From assembly GCA_904374805.1 (NCBI GenBank), contig CAJFEW010000024.1:1-49306 (forward strand): a stretch of DNA of 49,306 nucleotides, given 5' to 3'. The notes beneath the pieces are model-generated. The model ran no database searches and had not been told where the DNA came from. It worked only from the letters and a program-made list of their open reading frames with translations. Position 1 is the stretch's first letter. Each line of letters opens with the position of its first letter. Below, piece by piece: positions 1 to 8,448 of the stretch. The stretch is from an uncultured Neglectibacter sp. (GTDB lineage Bacteria > Bacillota > Clostridia > Oscillospirales > Acutalibacteraceae). The position numbers and the translations under genes are program-made.

Positions 1-191
1 TCATCTGTCCAAAAAGCGTAAACGTGAGCTTTTGCTCGTTGCGTAACAATATTTGCTGATTTCGGGTCCTATTTTTTCATTTTTACTTTACAGTGCCGGC
101 TTTTTCTCTTTTTACAACAGAACGGGCCGTTTGTCAAGAGGGTCTCTTCACTTTTTCCCTCTGTCCTCCCCTCGCCTTTTCGAGAAGCAGC

Positions 192-216
192 AAAAAGGAG
201 GAGCCCAGGCTCCCCC
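192..216 (-). terminator. Intrinsic terminator after the hydrogenase operon
   Basis: Read on the minus strand, GGAGCC and GGCTCC pair around a two-base loop (plus positions 200-213). A short tail leads into five Ts (complement of the A-run at 192-196). It lies just past the stop of the last hydrogenase gene. The first 190 bases of the window hold no gene that I can support. Confidence 0.7.
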
Positions 217-228
217 TTTCACAAATGG

Positions 229-1674
229 TCAAGTTTTCAGCATACCGATCGCGTCGGAAATGGTCTTCTCCATGGCTTCTCTGCCATATTTGTCCACATC
301 CGCCTTGTTCTTCTCCCCGTGGGTCAGGCAGCCGGCGCCGCCGATGCAGCCGCCCACACAGGCCATACCCTCGATGAAGTTGCCAGGCAGCACATTTTTC
401 GAGGCCTTCAGCAGGGCCGCACGGCAGGCTTCGATGCCGTCGCAGGGAACTGCCTTCAGGTCGAAGTCCTCCAGCCCCTGCTCCTTGAGGGCCTGGGCCA
501 CGGCGTCGCTCAAGCCGCCGCTGCGGGCAAAGATACGGCCGTAGTAAGAGGCGTTATCCAGCACGCCCTCCTCCAAGGACTTCAGGTCAATGTCACGGCT
601 GTCGAACAGGGCCTGTAGCTCTTCGAAGGTGATGCAGCTGTCAATATAGGGCTTAACCCGCTCCTTCTGCACTTCCATCTTTTTGGCGGTGCAGGGCCCG
701 ATGAACACGACCTTGGCACCGGGAGTGGTCTCCTTGATGTACTTGGCAATGGTAGCTGCCGGAGACAGGTTGTGGGAAATGTGCTCCTTCAGCTGGGGGA
801 ACTGCTTTTCAATGTAGTCCACAAAAGCCGGGCAGCAAGAACTGGTGAGGAATTTCTTCTCCGCCAGCTCGGCAGCTTCTGCATAAGAGACCATGTCCGC
901 GCCCAGAGCAGCCTCCACCACGTGGAAGAAGCCCAGCTTCTGAATGCCGGTGATCACCTGGCCCAGCTTGGCATAGCTAAACTGGCTGGAGATTGAGGGA
1001 GCAACCACGGCGTAGAGCTTATACTCCTTGTTGTCGTTGCTCTTTTTGATCAGGTCCACCACGTCCAGGATAAAGGACTTATCCACAATGGCGCCGAAGG
1101 GGCACTGGTACACGCAGGCGCCGCAGGAGATGCAGGTCTCGTTGTCAATGTGGGCGGCGCCGCTGTCCGCCATGCTGATCGCTTTGATTTTGCAGGCGTT
1201 TTCACAGGGCCGTTTCTGATTGACAATGGCGCTGTAGGGGCAGACCTTGGCGCACTGGCCGCACTCCACACACTTGGATTTGTCAATGTGGGCATGCAGG
1301 TGCTCGTCGAAGGTGATGGCGCCCCGGCGGCAAGCGTCCTCACACCGGTGGGCAATGCAGCCACGGCAGGCGTCGCTCACATTGTAGCCGGACATGGGGC
1401 ACTCATCGCAGGCGATGTCGATGACCTCAATCACGTTGGGATTGTTTTTATCCCCGCCCAAAGCCAGTTTGATTCTCTCCTCCACAATGGCCCGCTCCTT
1501 ATAGATGCAGCAGCGCATGGTGGGCTTATCCTTGACGATGAGCTTGGGAATTTCCGTATAGGCATCCAGCAGCCTGTCTTCAAAGGCATAGCGGGCAACC
1601 TCCCGCAGCACCTTATACTTCAGGTACTGAACCTGGGTGTCGAATTTTCTATCCTTAATCGGAATGGAGGGCAT
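229..1674 (-). CDS. [FeFe]-hydrogenase, monomeric group B type
   Basis: This 481-residue protein should make or consume H2 using ferredoxin-type electron carriers in the cytoplasm. The three H-cluster signatures are visible: TSSCCPAF near residue 277, IGPCTAKK near 324 and EGMACVGGCIGGAG near 434. Ahead of them are cysteine-rich segments: an unusual C-x2-C set near residues 88-110, then ferredoxin-like CVECGQCAKVC (about 136), CENAC and CISCGACVYQC (about 182). The missing NuoG-like [2Fe-2S] N-terminus and the extra N-terminal cysteines fit the group B enzymes of anaerobic Firmicutes rather than the bifurcating group A enzymes. It is the last gene of a four-gene operon with the sensory hydrogenase and the phosphatase. 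The subgroup is inferred from architecture, so electron partner and direction are not known. Confidence 0.9.
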   Translation of the reverse strand: MPSIPIKDRKFDTQVQYLKYKVLREVARYAFEDRLLDAYTEIPKLIVKDKPTMRCCIYKERAIVEERIKLALGGDKNNPNVIEVIDIACDECPMSGYNVSDACRGCIAHRCEDACRRGAITFDEHLHAHIDKSKCVECGQCAKVCPYSAIVNQKRPCENACKIKAISMADSGAAHIDNETCISCGACVYQCPFGAIVDKSFILDVVDLIKKSNDNKEYKLYAVVAPSISSQFSYAKLGQVITGIQKLGFFHVVEAALGADMVSYAEAAELAEKKFLTSSCCPAFVDYIEKQFPQLKEHISHNLSPAATIAKYIKETTPGAKVVFIGPCTAKKMEVQKERVKPYIDSCITFEELQALFDSRDIDLKSLEEGVLDNASYYGRIFARSGGLSDAVAQALKEQGLEDFDLKAVPCDGIEACRAALLKASKNVLPGNFIEGMACVGGCIGGAGCLTHGEKNKADVDKYGREAMEKTISDAIGMLKT

Positions 1675-1706
1675 GTTTTTGTTCCGTCCTTTCTGGGAAG
1701 TTTTCT

Positions 1707-2879
1707 TTAGAAGTAGCTCACCTTGATCCGTTTGCCCATCTGCTTAAGGCACTCGCTCAGCTCTTCCACCAGGCGCATCTTGATGTTGAAGTTGATGGGC
1801 AGGTTGGGGTTCTGGTGGGCTGGGTTAATGGCCCTTCCCACAAAGAAATTGATGTCGGTGGCCTCTTCAAAGAGCATCCGGGAAATGAGAGAAGCGCCGT
1901 CTCGTTTATAGCCCCACTGGGTGTATGTTTCGTTGTCGGCCAAGAAGTCCTTGGCATAGTCCAACACTTTGCTGATGGTGATCACCCCTTCTGTCACCAG
2001 ATCCACGCCCTCTATCTTCGCAGTGGGCGGGATTTCCGGATCCAGATAGTCCAAATTGGCGATCATAGGCTTCTTGAGGAAATCGGAAGCCAAGGTGGAA
2101 GTGGTGCCGCCGCAGACAATGTGTTTCCCCTCTTTGGAGAAAAACAGGGACATGTACTTGTTGACGTCCCTCCGGTCGGAAGGGGGACCAATCATCAAGT
2201 TCACCTGCTGCCGGTCCCGCACCTTCACCACGCAGACGGTGGTGTCGTCGCCAGGGTGGCCCCCATACAAGTGGTTGCACTCTTCCAGCAGGAGAGAAGC
2301 GTAGGTTTTGGCCGTGTAGCTCTGGTCGTACATCATCTCCAAAAACTTGATGATGTCCTTCCGCTCCCAGCCAAAGTTCAGAGACTGCCCCACGCCTGCG
2401 TGGATGGTGCCGTCGCTCATGGTGAACAGGAAATCGTTTTCCTGCAGCTTGATTTTGGATTTGTAGATCATCTTCCCTTCGATCTCCGTGCCCACCTTGG
2501 GGATTTCCACAAACTTGCCGTCCCGGATCAAAATGAGCAAGGGGTTGTCGTATTGGATGATCTCCGCTTCTTCGTTTTCAATGATGTGAATGATGGTAAA
2601 GGTGGAATAGGCCACGCCTCGCACAGCGCAGACCGGCAGTGTGGAGGCAATGGTGGAAACGCAGTCTTCCAGGCGCATATTGGCCGCCATCATCGTGGAG
2701 ATGATTTTGGAGGTTAAGGAAGAGAGAATATTCGCCTTGACGCCGCTTCCCATTCCGTCAGCCAGAACAATCACGGTGGAGTTTTCCCCCTGCTCGACCA
2801 CTTCCACGCGGTCGCCGCAGAGCTGCTCTCCCCATTTGTTCAAGCTTAAATATCCAATGTCGGTGCAAAGGTTATTCAT
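1707..2879 (-). CDS. SpoIIE/PP2C-family serine phosphatase
   Basis: The N-terminal ~220 residues are a PP2C-type (SpoIIE) Mn-dependent phosphatase domain. LADGMGSG near residue 40, TMSDGTIHAG in the middle and HPGDDTTVCVVKV near 210 supply the metal-binding aspartates. The C-terminal ~170 residues, starting near KYMSLFFSKEGKHIVCGG, are not a domain I recognise. The start overlaps the stop of the sensory hydrogenase gene by 8 nt, implying translational coupling. In known hydS loci of fermentative anaerobes a PP2C phosphatase accompanies the PAS-hydrogenase, so it is a reasonable output module for H2 or redox sensing. The phosphoprotein target is unknown, and no anti-anti-sigma gene lies nearby. 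Confidence 0.88.
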   Translation of the reverse strand: MNNLCTDIGYLSLNKWGEQLCGDRVEVVEQGENSTVIVLADGMGSGVKANILSSLTSKIISTMMAANMRLEDCVSTIASTLPVCAVRGVAYSTFTIIHIIENEEAEIIQYDNPLLILIRDGKFVEIPKVGTEIEGKMIYKSKIKLQENDFLFTMSDGTIHAGVGQSLNFGWERKDIIKFLEMMYDQSYTAKTYASLLLEECNHLYGGHPGDDTTVCVVKVRDRQQVNLMIGPPSDRRDVNKYMSLFFSKEGKHIVCGGTTSTLASDFLKKPMIANLDYLDPEIPPTAKIEGVDLVTEGVITISKVLDYAKDFLADNETYTQWGYKRDGASLISRMLFEEATDINFFVGRAINPAHQNPNLPINFNIKMRLVEELSECLKQMGKRIKVSYF

Positions 2880-4545
2880 CGCCCAAAGAATCCTTCAAGT
2901 TGGTCAGCGCAATCTTGGTCTCGGCAGTGGTCTCGCCCAGCAGAGAGGCGATCTCCTGCGCCATGCGCATCTGCTTTTCGATGACCCGGTCCGTCATCTC
3001 AATGGTCTGCTGGCTGATCTTTTCCTTATTCATGCGCTCGCGCTCTTCCTCCGTCACGTCGCGCATAATGCAGATCACAATGCGGTAGCTCTTGTCGTAA
3101 ATGACCGTCTGCTCCACGTAGCGCTTGTACTCCGCCAGATACACCTTTTCGTCCCGCACGCTCTTTCCGGTGGCCATCACATCCAAGAACACCTTGGGGT
3201 CCAAAATGCGGATCACCTGGTCTCCCAGCACATCGGAGGCGTGGCGGATATTCATAATCCGGCAGGCGGCAGAGTTGATCTGCTGCACCTCCAAGTCCTC
3301 GTTGAGCACCATGATACCGTTGGGAGAGGTGCTGATGATGGTGTCGGAGAAGCTCTCCGCCTTCTGGGCCAGGAAAGGCAGGCACATGTTGATGTTTGCC
3401 TTACCCTGGTACACGGCGATGGCCTTCTCCCGGCAGGTGTTGTAGCCGCAGGCGCCGCAGTTGAGCTCCTGCTCGGGGCTGTTTTTGCCCATCTTCTGCA
3501 GGATCTCCTGGATCTCTTTTTCCCCGGGCATCTGCCGGTGCAGGCCGATGTAACGGTGGTCTTTTACCAGGTCTTTTTCGTTGGGCTGTTCCACTACAAA
3601 GTCCTTTTTGCCGGCATAGCGGTTGACCGCAATGGTGTCGGTCACAGGACGGCGGTGCTCCCGTTCCATGGCGGGGCCGCTGATACAGCTGCCCGCACAG
3701 ATGGACATTTCAATAAAGCACTTTTTCAAGCGGCCTTCTTTAATATCTTCAATGGCAGCCAGCACATTGTCCACACCGTCTACCACCATGTAGGTGTAGT
3801 CGGGGGAATCGCAGTTCATGGTGCGTAGAATGCCGCCTGTGGTGGGGAACAAACGGGCTCGGCTCTCCTCCAGGGTGTCCTCCCCTTCCTCGATGGTGAC
3901 GCCCTCTTGCTTGAGCCAGTCGGAAAGCTCTTCAAAGGTGAGCACGCAGTCCACCGTGCCGGGGTAGGCCTCTGCCTCGGCCTTTTTGGAGATGCAGGGC
4001 CCGATAAACACGGTTTTCACCCCCGGGTGCTCCTGCTTGATCTTCTGGCAATGGGCTTGCATGGGAGAGAGCACCGTGGCCAAATAGGGCAACACCTCCG
4101 GGTAGTACTTCTCCACCAGGGTGTTGACCGAATGGCAGCACGTGGAGATAATCACCTCTTGCTTGCCTTCCCGCACGATGTTTTCATACTGGGTCTTTAC
4201 AATGGAAGCGCCAATCGCCGTTTCCTCCGCCGCTTGGAACCCCAGCTGCTTGAGCGCCTTCTCCATGGTGGCGATAGTGGCGCCGGGATAGTTGGCCACA
4301 AAGGAAGGCGCCACGCTGGCGATGACCGGACCGCTCTTGATCAACTGAATAGCGCTGGGCACATCATTGCGGATCTCCTTGGCGTTTTGGGGGCATACCA
4401 CAAAACACTGACCGCAGAGAATACATTCGTCACTGACAATCTGTGCCTGGCCCGTGGAATATTTAATGGACTTCACGGGACAGTGGCGAATGCATTTGTA
4501 ACAGTTCACACAGTTGGATTTCTTCAACTTTAAAAATTCAGCCAT
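2872..4545 (-). CDS. hydS: Sensory [FeFe]-hydrogenase with PAS domain (HydS type)
   Basis: This 557-residue protein fuses a two-cluster ferredoxin N-terminus (CVNCYKCIRHC and CILCGQCFVVC), a divergent H-cluster domain, a four-Cys Fe-S motif (CGACGYNTC followed by NMC near residue 385) and a PAS domain (about 395-500) with a helical tail. The H-cluster loops are altered from catalytic enzymes: STCCHS replaces TSCCPxW, IGPCISKK is kept, and EMSICAGSCISGPA replaces ExMACxGGCxxGG. That pattern and the PAS domain place it with group C putative sensory hydrogenases, which are thought to report H2 or redox state rather than turn over quickly. The ATG at 4545 is chosen because GAGGTGG sits 8 nt upstream; an earlier GTG would overlap that site. 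It is coupled to the downstream phosphatase gene. Confidence 0.88.
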   Translation of the reverse strand: MAEFLKLKKSNCVNCYKCIRHCPVKSIKYSTGQAQIVSDECILCGQCFVVCPQNAKEIRNDVPSAIQLIKSGPVIASVAPSFVANYPGATIATMEKALKQLGFQAAEETAIGASIVKTQYENIVREGKQEVIISTCCHSVNTLVEKYYPEVLPYLATVLSPMQAHCQKIKQEHPGVKTVFIGPCISKKAEAEAYPGTVDCVLTFEELSDWLKQEGVTIEEGEDTLEESRARLFPTTGGILRTMNCDSPDYTYMVVDGVDNVLAAIEDIKEGRLKKCFIEMSICAGSCISGPAMEREHRRPVTDTIAVNRYAGKKDFVVEQPNEKDLVKDHRYIGLHRQMPGEKEIQEILQKMGKNSPEQELNCGACGYNTCREKAIAVYQGKANINMCLPFLAQKAESFSDTIISTSPNGIMVLNEDLEVQQINSAACRIMNIRHASDVLGDQVIRILDPKVFLDVMATGKSVRDEKVYLAEYKRYVEQTVIYDKSYRIVICIMRDVTEEERERMNKEKISQQTIEMTDRVIEKQMRMAQEIASLLGETTAETKIALTNLKDSLGDE

Positions 4546-4593
4546 GGGGGGAACCACCTCTCACTAACTTAATAAGGGTCCGGGCACGGCAAA

Positions 4594-4621
4594 CTCCATC
4601 AATGTATGGCCATTGATGGAG
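4594..4621 (-). other. Perfect 11-bp hairpin between operon genes 1 and 2
   Basis: CTCCATCAATG at 4594-4604 and its exact complement at 4611-4621 flank a 6-nt loop. There is no T-run on either strand. It lies about 49 nt ahead of the hydS start on the minus-strand transcript, so it may be a processing or stability element setting the ratio of the small [2Fe-2S] protein to the sensor. The function is inferred. Confidence 0.5.
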
Positions 4622-4639
4622 CTTCCTGCGATTCGAGTC

Positions 4640-4882
4640 TTATTTCACTTTGGCAAGGATTTCTTTCTCAAAGAAATCCTTCGTGGTCTCGGGAGAGAGG
4701 GAGTACAGCTTGTCGTCTACAGTGACGTTGACGCCGTTAACACAATTGCCCATGCAGAAGGTGCCGCCCAGTTCCACCTTATCTTCCAGGTGGTTTTCCT
4801 TGACCAGGTACTGGAGCTGCTCCACAATTTGACGGGAACCCTTCAGATGACAGGAACTTCCAATACAAATGGTTACTTTCAT
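4640..4882 (-). CDS. Small thioredoxin-like [2Fe-2S] protein (NuoE/HydC-like)
   Basis: This 80-residue protein resembles the C-terminal thioredoxin-fold [2Fe-2S] domain of NuoE/HndA subunits. The ligand pattern is C-x4-C near the N-terminus (CIGSSC, residues 6-11) and C-x3-C in FCMGNC (about 43-48). It should carry one electron at a time, presumably to or from the hydrogenases encoded downstream. GGAGGATGCAATC supplies a good ribosome binding site, and this is the first gene of the hydrogenase operon. The partner flavoprotein (NuoF-like) seen in bifurcating complexes is absent here, so it may serve the sensor or the monomeric enzyme instead. Confidence 0.85.
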   Translation of the reverse strand: MKVTICIGSSCHLKGSRQIVEQLQYLVKENHLEDKVELGGTFCMGNCVNGVNVTVDDKLYSLSPETTKDFFEKEILAKVK

Positions 4883-4909
4883 GATTGCATCCTCCTAAAA
4901 TACATTGAA

Positions 4910-4922
4910 AATACTCCGTATT
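4910..4922. promoter_or_regulatory. Short dyad upstream of the hydrogenase operon
   Basis: AATAC-TCC-GTATT is a 5-bp perfect dyad between the terminator of the rex operon and the first hydrogenase gene, where the operon promoter must lie. No Rex box and no convincing -35/-10 pair were found here. It is a weak candidate operator. Confidence 0.25.
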
Positions 4923-4935
4923 CAGTATTATTTAG

Positions 4936-4988
4936 AAAAAGAGGACGCGCCGCCCCTTGCAGGGCACCCCGTGCCATGGGGCGGCGCG
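4936..4988 (-). terminator. Intrinsic terminator of the rex-adhE-kinase operon
   Basis: CGCGCCGCCCC at 4946-4956 pairs with its exact complement at 4978-4988, and the inner GGCAC/GTGCC extends the stem. On the minus strand it runs into TCCTCTTTTTCT. It separates the two redox operons. Confidence 0.8.
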
Positions 4989-5044
4989 GTTTCTCTCTTT
5001 CTTAAGGCTGGGATAAACGGTCCGCTCTTTCGAAAATCTGGAGC

Positions 5045-5797
5045 TTATTCGTACTCCACCACATTGACCCAGTGCATGAGGAACTCACGCTCTTCGGGCT
5101 TGCCCTTGACGGACTGGGAAGCAGCCACAATGGGCAGCCACTTCTGCACATACTGCTTGGCGGTGTCGGTCTTCTTGCAGAAGAGTTCCATGTACTTCTC
5201 TGCGCTGTCAATGTCGCCGGACAGCCAGAACAGCAGGTAGGTGCGGGCAGCGTCTGCGCTGGCGTTGCCCTGGGTGGCGTGAGCCCAGTCCAGAATGGAG
5301 TAGCTCTCCCCATCGGGGCTGATGACCACGTTGGTGGGGTTGAAGTCCCCGTGGCACAGCTTGTTGTGGTTAGGCATGGAAGCCAGGCGGGAATCCAGCT
5401 CATAGCGGGTGGTGGCGTCCAGACCGGTCTGGGCGATTTTCCGCTTCATCTTCTCCTTCAAGCGGTTGAGCATGGGGCAAGTCTTGGACTGGACTTCAAT
5501 CTGAATGTCCACAAAGCGCTCCAAGTACTCTTCCTTCTTATCGGGATTTTCCGCAATCAGCTGCGCGATGGTTTTGCCCTCGGCATAGTCGGTGACAATG
5601 GCCCACTTGCCGTCGATCTTGGTGACCTCTTCCACACCGGGAATGGGAAGGCCGGTCTCTTCCACACGGGCGATATTCAAAGCCTCGTTGAGGATATCCG
5701 CCTTGGAATAGCCCTCGTCGAACACCTTGATCACATACTGCCCGTCCCGGTAGATGGTTTTGGAATTACGAACTGCGATAACCTTTTCCAGTTTCAT
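5045..5797 (-). CDS. Aminoglycoside phosphotransferase-fold small-molecule kinase
   Basis: This 250-residue protein has the APH/choline-kinase fold. The catalytic loop is CHGDFNPTNVV near residue 148 and the metal-binding segment is ILDWAHA near 168. The N-terminus begins with the short glycine-loop strands typical of the APH-like families of gut anaerobes. The substrate cannot be read from sequence, and nothing marks it as a true resistance enzyme. GGAGGAG precedes the ATG. Only 22 nt separate it from adhE, so it should be co-transcribed with rex and adhE and share Rex control, which suggests a role in fermentation-linked metabolism rather than drug resistance. Confidence 0.8.
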   Translation of the reverse strand: MKLEKVIAVRNSKTIYRDGQYVIKVFDEGYSKADILNEALNIARVEETGLPIPGVEEVTKIDGKWAIVTDYAEGKTIAQLIAENPDKKEEYLERFVDIQIEVQSKTCPMLNRLKEKMKRKIAQTGLDATTRYELDSRLASMPNHNKLCHGDFNPTNVVISPDGESYSILDWAHATQGNASADAARTYLLFWLSGDIDSAEKYMELFCKKTDTAKQYVQKWLPIVAASQSVKGKPEEREFLMHWVNVVEYE

Positions 5798-5819
5798 AGT
5801 GATAACTCCTCCGTTTATA

Positions 5820-8426
5820 TTACTTGCCGTAGTAGCACTTCAGGTAGATTTCTTTGATCTCGCTCATCAGCGGATATCTGGGGTTGGCGCCGGTGCACTG
5901 GTCGTTGAAGGCGTTCTCCACCATCTCGTCCAGAGTATCCAGGAAATACTTCTCGTCTACGCCGTAATCCTTGATGGTTTTCTTGATGCCGATCTTCTCC
6001 TTCAAATCTTCCAGAGCCTGGATGAAGTTCTCAAAGACCTCGTCGTCGTTCTTGCCCTGGATTCCGCAGAAGCGTGCAGCCTCTACATAACGCTGCTTGG
6101 CATGGGGGTACTGATACTGGGAGAAGGTACCCATCTTGGTGGGAACCTCAGCGGCATTGTAGCGGATCACGTCGGTGAGGATCACAGCATTGGCAATGCC
6201 GTGGGGCAGGTGATGATAAGCGCCCAGCTTATGAGCCATGGAGTGGTTCACACCCAGGAAAGCATTGGCGAATGCCATACCAGCCATGCAGGAAGCCTCA
6301 GCCATACGCTCACGGGCAAAGGGATCGTTGGCGCCGTTCTCATAGGCGGAGGGCAGGTAATCAAACACAGCCTTCATAGCCTTCAGAGCCAGGCCATCGG
6401 TGAAGGGAGTGGCCATGATGGACACATAGGCCTCGATGGCGTGGGTCATCACGTCGATACCGGAAGCAGAGGTCAGGCCCTTGGGCTGGGTCATCATGTT
6501 GTCGGCGTCCACAATCGCCATGTTGGGCAGCAACTCGTAGTCTGCCAGAGGCCACTTGGTGCCGGTCTTCTCGTCGGTGATGATGGCGAAGGGAGTCACC
6601 TCGGAACCGGTACCGGAGGAGGTGGGGATGGCAACCATCATAGCCTTCTCGCCCATCTTGGGGAACTTGTAGATACGCTTGCGGATATCCATAAAGTCCA
6701 TGCTCATGGACTGGAAGTCAGCATCGGGATGCTCGTACATCACCCACATAATCTTAGCAGCGTCCATGGGGGAACCGCCGCCCAGGGCGATGATCACGTC
6801 GGGCTCAAAGTCGCGGATCTGCTTCACACCTTCCATGGCGCAGCCCAGGGTGGGATCGGGAGCCACATCGTAGAAGCAGGCGTACTGAATGCCCAGCTCG
6901 TCCAGCTTATCGGTGATGTTCTTGGTGAAGCCGCTCTTAAACAGGAAGGAGTCCGTGACGATAAACGCCTTCTTGCGGTTGTACTCGGTCTTGAGCTCAT
7001 TCAGAGCAACGGGCATGCAGCCCTTCTTGAAATACACCTTCTCAGGCGTTCTGAACCACAGCATGTTTTCTCTCCTCTCGGCAACGGTCTTGATATTGAT
7101 CAGGTGCTTGACGCCCACGTTCTCGGAGACGGAGTTGCCGCCCCAGGAACCGCAGCCCAACGTGAGGGAGGGAGCCAGCTTGAAGTTGTACAGGTCGCCG
7201 ATGCCGCCCTGAGAGGAGGGGGTGTTGACCAGAATACGGCAGGTCTTCATAGCAGCCTGGTGCTTGGCCAGCTTTTCCTTCTCGGCAACGTTGATGTACA
7301 GAGAGGAGGTGTGGCCGTAGCCGCCGTCGGCGATCAGGTGCTCTGCCTTCTCGATGGCCTCGTCAAAGGTCTTGGCCTTGTACATAGCCAGCACGGGAGA
7401 CAGCTTCTCATGGGCAAACTCCTCGGAGATGTCCACGCTCTCCACTTCGCCGATGATGATCTTGGTGCTCTCGGGCACGTCTACACCAGCCATGGCGGCA
7501 ATGGTGTGGGCACGCTGGCCTACGATCTTAGCGTTCAGGGCGCCGTTGATGATAATGGTCTTGCGGACCTTCTCGGTCTCTTCCTTGCTGAGGAAATAGC
7601 AGCCGCGCTTTTTGAACTCATCCTTCACAGCCTTGTACACTTTGTCCAGCACGATAACGGACTGCTCGGATGCGCAGATCATGCCGTTGTCGAAGGTCTT
7701 GGAATGGATGATGGAGTTGACAGCCAGCACCACATCGGCGGTGTCGTCGATAATGGCGGGAGTGTTGCCAGCGCCCACGCCCAGAGCGGGGGTACCGGAG
7801 GAGTAGGCAGCCTTCACCATGGCGGGGCCACCGGTGGCCAGGATGATGTCAGCCTCGGCCATCAGGGTGTTGGTCAGTTCCAGGTTGGGGATGTCGATCC
7901 AGCCGATGAGGCCTTCCGGAGCGCCGGCTTTCACAGCGGCCTCCAACACCACTTTGGCAGCCTCGATGGTGCACTTCTTTGCACGGGGATGGGGGCTGAT
8001 GATGATGCCGTTGCGGGTCTTCAGGGAGATCAGGCACTTAAAGATGGCAGTAGAAGTGGGGTTGGTGGTGGGGATTACCGCGCCGACCACGCCGATGGGC
8101 TCCGCGATCTTCTTGGTGCCAAAGGCCTTGTCTTCCTCAATCACGCCGCAGGTCTTGGTATCCTTATAGGCGTTGTAGATGTACTCGGCCGCGTAGTGGT
8201 TTTTGATGACCTTGTCTTCCACGCAGCCCATGCCGGTCTCTTCCACAGCCATTTTAGCCAGCGGAATACGCTGCAGGTTGGCAGCCATGGCGGCGGCACG
8301 GAAAATCTTGTCTACCTGCTCCTGGGTGTAGCTGGCGTAGATTTTCTGCGCCTCGCGAACCCGGGCAAGCATTCTTTCGAATGTTTCCGCGTTTTCCACA
8401 ATTTCATACGTCGTTTTCGTGTTCAT
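5820..8426 (-). CDS. adhE: Bifunctional acetaldehyde-CoA/alcohol dehydrogenase AdhE
   Basis: The N-terminal ~440 residues are a CoA-acylating aldehyde dehydrogenase (FDNGMICASEQS holds the catalytic Cys). The C-terminal half is an iron-dependent alcohol dehydrogenase, with the NAD-binding GGGSPMDAAK, PTSSGTGSEVTPFA and histidines in HSMAHKLGAYHHLPHG. It reduces acetyl-CoA to ethanol with two NADH and assembles as spirosomes in other bacteria. At 868 residues it is full length. The ATG at 8426 is preferred because AAGGA lies 11 nt upstream; the ATG at 8438 overlaps that site. The gene follows rex by 22 nt, so the NADH-consuming enzyme is co-transcribed with the NADH-sensing repressor. Confidence 0.97.
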   Translation of the reverse strand: MNTKTTYEIVENAETFERMLARVREAQKIYASYTQEQVDKIFRAAAMAANLQRIPLAKMAVEETGMGCVEDKVIKNHYAAEYIYNAYKDTKTCGVIEEDKAFGTKKIAEPIGVVGAVIPTTNPTSTAIFKCLISLKTRNGIIISPHPRAKKCTIEAAKVVLEAAVKAGAPEGLIGWIDIPNLELTNTLMAEADIILATGGPAMVKAAYSSGTPALGVGAGNTPAIIDDTADVVLAVNSIIHSKTFDNGMICASEQSVIVLDKVYKAVKDEFKKRGCYFLSKEETEKVRKTIIINGALNAKIVGQRAHTIAAMAGVDVPESTKIIIGEVESVDISEEFAHEKLSPVLAMYKAKTFDEAIEKAEHLIADGGYGHTSSLYINVAEKEKLAKHQAAMKTCRILVNTPSSQGGIGDLYNFKLAPSLTLGCGSWGGNSVSENVGVKHLINIKTVAERRENMLWFRTPEKVYFKKGCMPVALNELKTEYNRKKAFIVTDSFLFKSGFTKNITDKLDELGIQYACFYDVAPDPTLGCAMEGVKQIRDFEPDVIIALGGGSPMDAAKIMWVMYEHPDADFQSMSMDFMDIRKRIYKFPKMGEKAMMVAIPTSSGTGSEVTPFAIITDEKTGTKWPLADYELLPNMAIVDADNMMTQPKGLTSASGIDVMTHAIEAYVSIMATPFTDGLALKAMKAVFDYLPSAYENGANDPFARERMAEASCMAGMAFANAFLGVNHSMAHKLGAYHHLPHGIANAVILTDVIRYNAAEVPTKMGTFSQYQYPHAKQRYVEAARFCGIQGKNDDEVFENFIQALEDLKEKIGIKKTIKDYGVDEKYFLDTLDEMVENAFNDQCTGANPRYPLMSEIKEIYLKCYYGK

Positions 8427-8448
8427 GAAATGATCCATCCTTTTTTAT

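Noticed and set aside
5045-5797. Aminoglycoside resistance gene
   Set aside because: The fold is shared by many metabolic kinases and the gene lies in a fermentation operon; nothing points to antibiotic modification.
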